Below are positions 62,357-64,000 of a DNA stretch of 64,000 nucleotides, piece by piece. The translations under genes and the position numbers were made by a program. The notes below the pieces were generated by a model that made no database searches, was not told the DNA's origin, and was given only the letters and a program-made list of their open reading frames with translations. The stretch spans positions 129,292 through 193,291 of the forward strand of contig JAYSQZ010000019.1 in assembly GCA_043721315.1 (NCBI GenBank). Reading direction: 5' to 3'. Source of the DNA: Elstera sp043721315 (lineage in GTDB: Bacteria > Pseudomonadota > Alphaproteobacteria > Elsterales > Elsteraceae). Position 1 is the stretch's first letter. Each line of letters starts with the position of its first letter.

Positions 62357-62604
62357 GCGTGGCCCCCGTCCAACTCTTCATCGAGAATTTCGCTCATGCT
62401 CTTGGTGGAGACCTGCCCCGCGAGGCCCTCCTTGATGCGCGTTGCCAGCAAGGTTTTAAGCGCCTGCCACGCCGGATCGGCCTCGGCATCGCCGGGGAAT
62501 AAGCGCTCCAGGGCGTATTGCTTGATAGTCTTGCCCTGTAAGGCGGCCAGTACCTTCAGGCTTTGGTGCTGCTGGTCCGTTATGTCGAGGGTCAGGCGGC
62601 TCAC
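62353..62604 (-). CDS. parD: ParD-like antitoxin
   Basis: 83-aa antitoxin with a ribbon-helix-helix-like N-terminus (SRLTLDITDQQHQSLKVLAA, then GKTIKQYALERLF) and an acidic flexible C-terminus. The start is a GTG (62602-62604) with a strong AGGAGG six bases upstream; an in-frame start 39 nt earlier is rejected because the leader part is unlike the family. The module lies between the DUF4160/DUF2442 copies. Confidence 0.85.
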   Translation of the reverse strand: MSRLTLDITDQQHQSLKVLAALQGKTIKQYALERLFPGDAEADPAWQALKTLLATRIKEGLAGQVSTKSMSEILDEELDGGHA

Positions 62605-62787
62605 AGATAACCTCCTACATTTTATACAAAGCCACATTAGCACCTATGTGGGCCAAGAACCATCGGCTGCCGCTTGTTACGCGGCACCGTCTCAGGAAAA
62701 AGGGAGAGTCCGAAAAGGGTGGCCTGATGGGGTGCAATTTTCTGGGTTTATATAGGCCTCGATACTATCCCCGCCCCCCCCAAACCA

Positions 62788-62838
62788 AAAGAAACCGCCC
62801 CAAGGTTTCCGCGCGAGGGGGTTTCAGGGGGGCGGCTC
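62788..62838 (-). terminator. Terminator downstream of the third DUF2442 gene
   Basis: On the minus strand GCCGCCCC and GGGGCGGT form a stem over a long GC-rich loop, followed by TTCTTTT. A similar element stands at 63756-63786. Confidence 0.7.
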
Positions 62839-62840
62839 TT

Positions 62841-63104
62841 TTAGGCGTTAACCCTTTGGCCCGAAGGCCGGGCAATTGGCACCGAATCCGCGTAGAGGGT
62901 TTCCGGGGCGATGTCGATGTCGCCGGGCCAGACGACGGTACCGTAGTCGATGTACGCCCCGAAAAAACTATTGTCTTTCAAATGATTAAACGGTTTTCGG
63001 TCCATCAGTCGAGTCATATCGAAGCGGCGTTGCTCACCATTTTCAAAGACAATATCAAGCCGATACTCTGGCCGCGCCTTGACAGAAACAACATCCAGCA
63101 ACAT
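62841..63104 (-). CDS. DUF2442 protein (array copy 3)
   Basis: 87-aa DUF2442 protein starting MLLDVVSVKARPEYRLDIVF, with ENGEQRRFDMTRLMD and DYGTVVWPGDIDIAPETLYA. Its C-terminal coding part is identical to copy 1 over 56 nt. It has no DUF4160 partner directly before it: another DUF2442 gene ends 11 nt upstream. A start at 63104 is chosen; upstream in-frame starts would overlap the previous gene. Confidence 0.85.
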   Translation of the reverse strand: MLLDVVSVKARPEYRLDIVFENGEQRRFDMTRLMDRKPFNHLKDNSFFGAYIDYGTVVWPGDIDIAPETLYADSVPIARPSGQRVNA

Positions 63105-63114
63105 AGGGTTTCTC

Positions 63115-63393
63115 TTATCCGCTTGGGCTGTATTGGCCGACATCATAGTGCCGTGTTGGGCTGTTTTTGATCGCGCGGTACATCGTATCGGGGGCAAGGT
63201 CTAGGCCGTTTGGCCACACGATTGCACCGTGGAGGATACCGGCTTGCGCGAGAAGGGCATCGTCGGCCAAGGGGCGGAAGGCATCGGTGCAGTAGGCGGG
63301 ATCGATGCGGATCGTTCCGGTTAAGCCATCCGAAAACCGAACTTTTAAGAGGCGCGGCCCTGCCGATTCTACGTCCACAACACTCCAGTGCAT
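63115..63393 (-). CDS. DUF2442 protein (array copy 4)
   Basis: 92-aa DUF2442 protein of the G-x-I-x-WP subtype: LLKVRFSDGLTGTIRIDPAY, then LHGAIVWPNGLDLAPDTMY. It follows the broken DUF4160 gene by 15 nt, so it was probably its partner. Its tail beyond residue 75 is not conserved. Confidence 0.85.
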   Translation of the reverse strand: MHWSVVDVESAGPRLLKVRFSDGLTGTIRIDPAYCTDAFRPLADDALLAQAGILHGAIVWPNGLDLAPDTMYRAIKNSPTRHYDVGQYSPSG

Positions 63394-63408
63394 CGCCTTT
63401 CTCCTCGT

Positions 63409-63697
63409 TTAAGCCAGGGGGGGAATGGGGTGCGGGTGCTGTTTCTTTTGGCAAAGCGCCCAGTTTTCCAAGAGTTCCGCTTGATGAAGCTCGGCCCAAT
63501 CCAGCACCAACTGCGTTGCACGGCGTGGAAGACTACCTTCGCTAACGCATAAGCCGCGTATATCTATTCCGACGTGCTTTGCGCGTCAAACGCGCGGGAG
63601 CTTGGTGGTCGCCATAGATCGCATGGAAGTGGGGCGGCGCGTGGTCGTCCCAGTACATTTGGATAAGCATTCCATAAAACATACAAATCGTTGGCAT
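63409..63697 (-). pseudogene. DUF4160 gene interrupted by a hairpin insertion (array copy 3)
   Basis: The only copy with the normal start: ATG at 63695-63697 after GGGGAGG, reading MPTICMFYGMLIQMYWDDHA and PPHFHAIYGDHQA. Then about 25 nt (63571-63595) with GCGCG-TTTGA-CGCGC shift the frame, and translation stops 51 codons from the start. The rest (VGIDIRGL, EGSLPRRATQLVLDWAELHQ, ending PIPPLA) is open in the next frame to the TAA at 63409-63411. It is therefore a disrupted gene unless frameshifting occurs. Confidence 0.8.
63581..63595 (-). repeat. TTTGA-loop hairpin inserted in the DUF4160 gene
   Basis: GCGCG-TTTGA-CGCGC on the minus strand. The same loop and arm ends occur at 29707-29723 and 58146-58162. 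Here it interrupts a reading frame, so it behaves like an inserted element. Confidence 0.65.
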
Positions 63698-63755
63698 TAT
63701 CGCGGTCCTCCCCAGGCCGGAACAGAGTAGCACAGCCTGCCCCAACCCAAAAGCA

Positions 63756-63786
63756 ACCGCCCCAAGGTTTCCCCTGGGGCGGCGCT
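63756..63786 (-). terminator. Terminator downstream of the RTX-like gene
   Basis: Minus strand CCGCCCCAGG and CCTTGGGGCGG form a stem, followed by TTGCTTTTGG. The flanking stretch (63756-63818) is closely similar to 62794-62871 at the end of DUF2442 copy 3. Confidence 0.7.
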
Positions 63787-63823
63787 TTTAGGCGTTAACC
63801 CTGTGGCCCGAAGGCCGGAAGAG

Positions 63824-64000
63824 TTAGGTACCGAACCCAAGGTCCGTAACAGCAATTGCTGCTGCGGAGGTGATGACACCAATCAGCGTCAACTCGCTGG
63901 CGTCAACGGCGTTATCACCCGTCGAACCACCGGCTTCCTTGTAGTAGTACAGCACATGCTCAGTCGCAGTAGAACCAGCGATCAGAGCCAACATCGCCGT
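63824..64000 (-). CDS. C-terminal end of a probable RTX/calcium-binding-type protein (5' end missing)
   Basis: The 58 codons visible read TEHVLYYYKEAGGSTGDNAV, later DASELTLIGVITSAA and end LGFGT. This Tyr-rich, Asp/Gly-rich end resembles the C-termini of large secreted RTX (haemolysin-type) proteins exported by type I systems. Nothing more can be said, since the rest is outside the window. Confidence 0.45.
   Translation of the reverse strand, partial: TAMLALIAGSTATEHVLYYYKEAGGSTGDNAVDASELTLIGVITSAAAIAVTDLGFGT

Overview
The window looks like chromosomal DNA of a GC-rich alphaproteobacterium, most likely a member of the Rhodospirillales. The signs are alphaproteobacterial families and layouts (cysG-DUF2849-sulfite reductase-DUF934, DUF1127, DUF2889, hemP-TonB receptor-hmuSTUV), two sites matching the alphaproteobacterial EcfG general-stress promoter, and a Fur/Irr-like site before the haem genes. 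I cannot name the species from sequence alone.

Layout. 1-6.2 kb: a partial msrP diverges from a phr/FAD-oxidoreductase/DUF1365/cyclopropane-synthase operon (photodamage and lipid modification), followed by a LysE exporter. 6.3-10.7 kb: guaD-trpA-trpB and kup on the minus strand. 10.8-14 kb: collapsed remains of a glycosyltransferase/GH130 pair, small proteins, a LuxR-type regulator, hicAB and tRNA-Arg(CCT). 14-29.7 kb: housekeeping and stress genes (pip, msrA, a hybrid kinase, creA, mazEF, acnA, an MFS transporter, an L,D-transpeptidase, Lrp-ctlX, degP). 29.8-34.5 kb: cytochrome c' and the siroheme/sulfite-reduction operon. 34.5-36.8 kb: three toxin-antitoxin (TA) modules back to back. 36.9-41.3 kb: porin, DUF1127, DUF2889, accA. 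41.4-48.6 kb: a complete haem-uptake locus. 48.6-57.3 kb: a lipoprotein, two EamA transporters, a Fic protein, and dusA-yejBEF without yejA. 57.4-60.7 kb: higBA, glutaryl-CoA dehydrogenase, RidA and a methyltransferase. 60.8-63.7 kb: an array of DUF4160 and DUF2442 genes around a ParDE-type module. The right edge cuts a probable RTX-type protein.

What stands out is the density of TA modules and their debris. HicAB, MazEF, BrnT/XRE, a COG3657/COG3636-type pair, Phd/VapC, HigBA and ParDE all look intact. Beside them are a Fic protein and three truncated antitoxin or regulator genes (VapB-like, COG4190-like, HigA-like). The DUF4160/DUF2442 array is the least understood part. It has four DUF2442 genes and three DUF4160 genes, two copies of a 79-nt identical leader, the same lost start codon in two copies, a frameshift in one copy, and a small hairpin inserted in another. 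This looks like a duplicating and decaying family that recombines between copies.

A second theme is a family of short palindromes with arms beginning AGAGC. They lie at gene ends (11056, 15943, 29646, 29735, 58099) and inside the collapsed glycosyltransferase/GH130 remnant. A smaller hairpin with a TTTGA loop lies beside two of them and also interrupts a DUF4160 gene.
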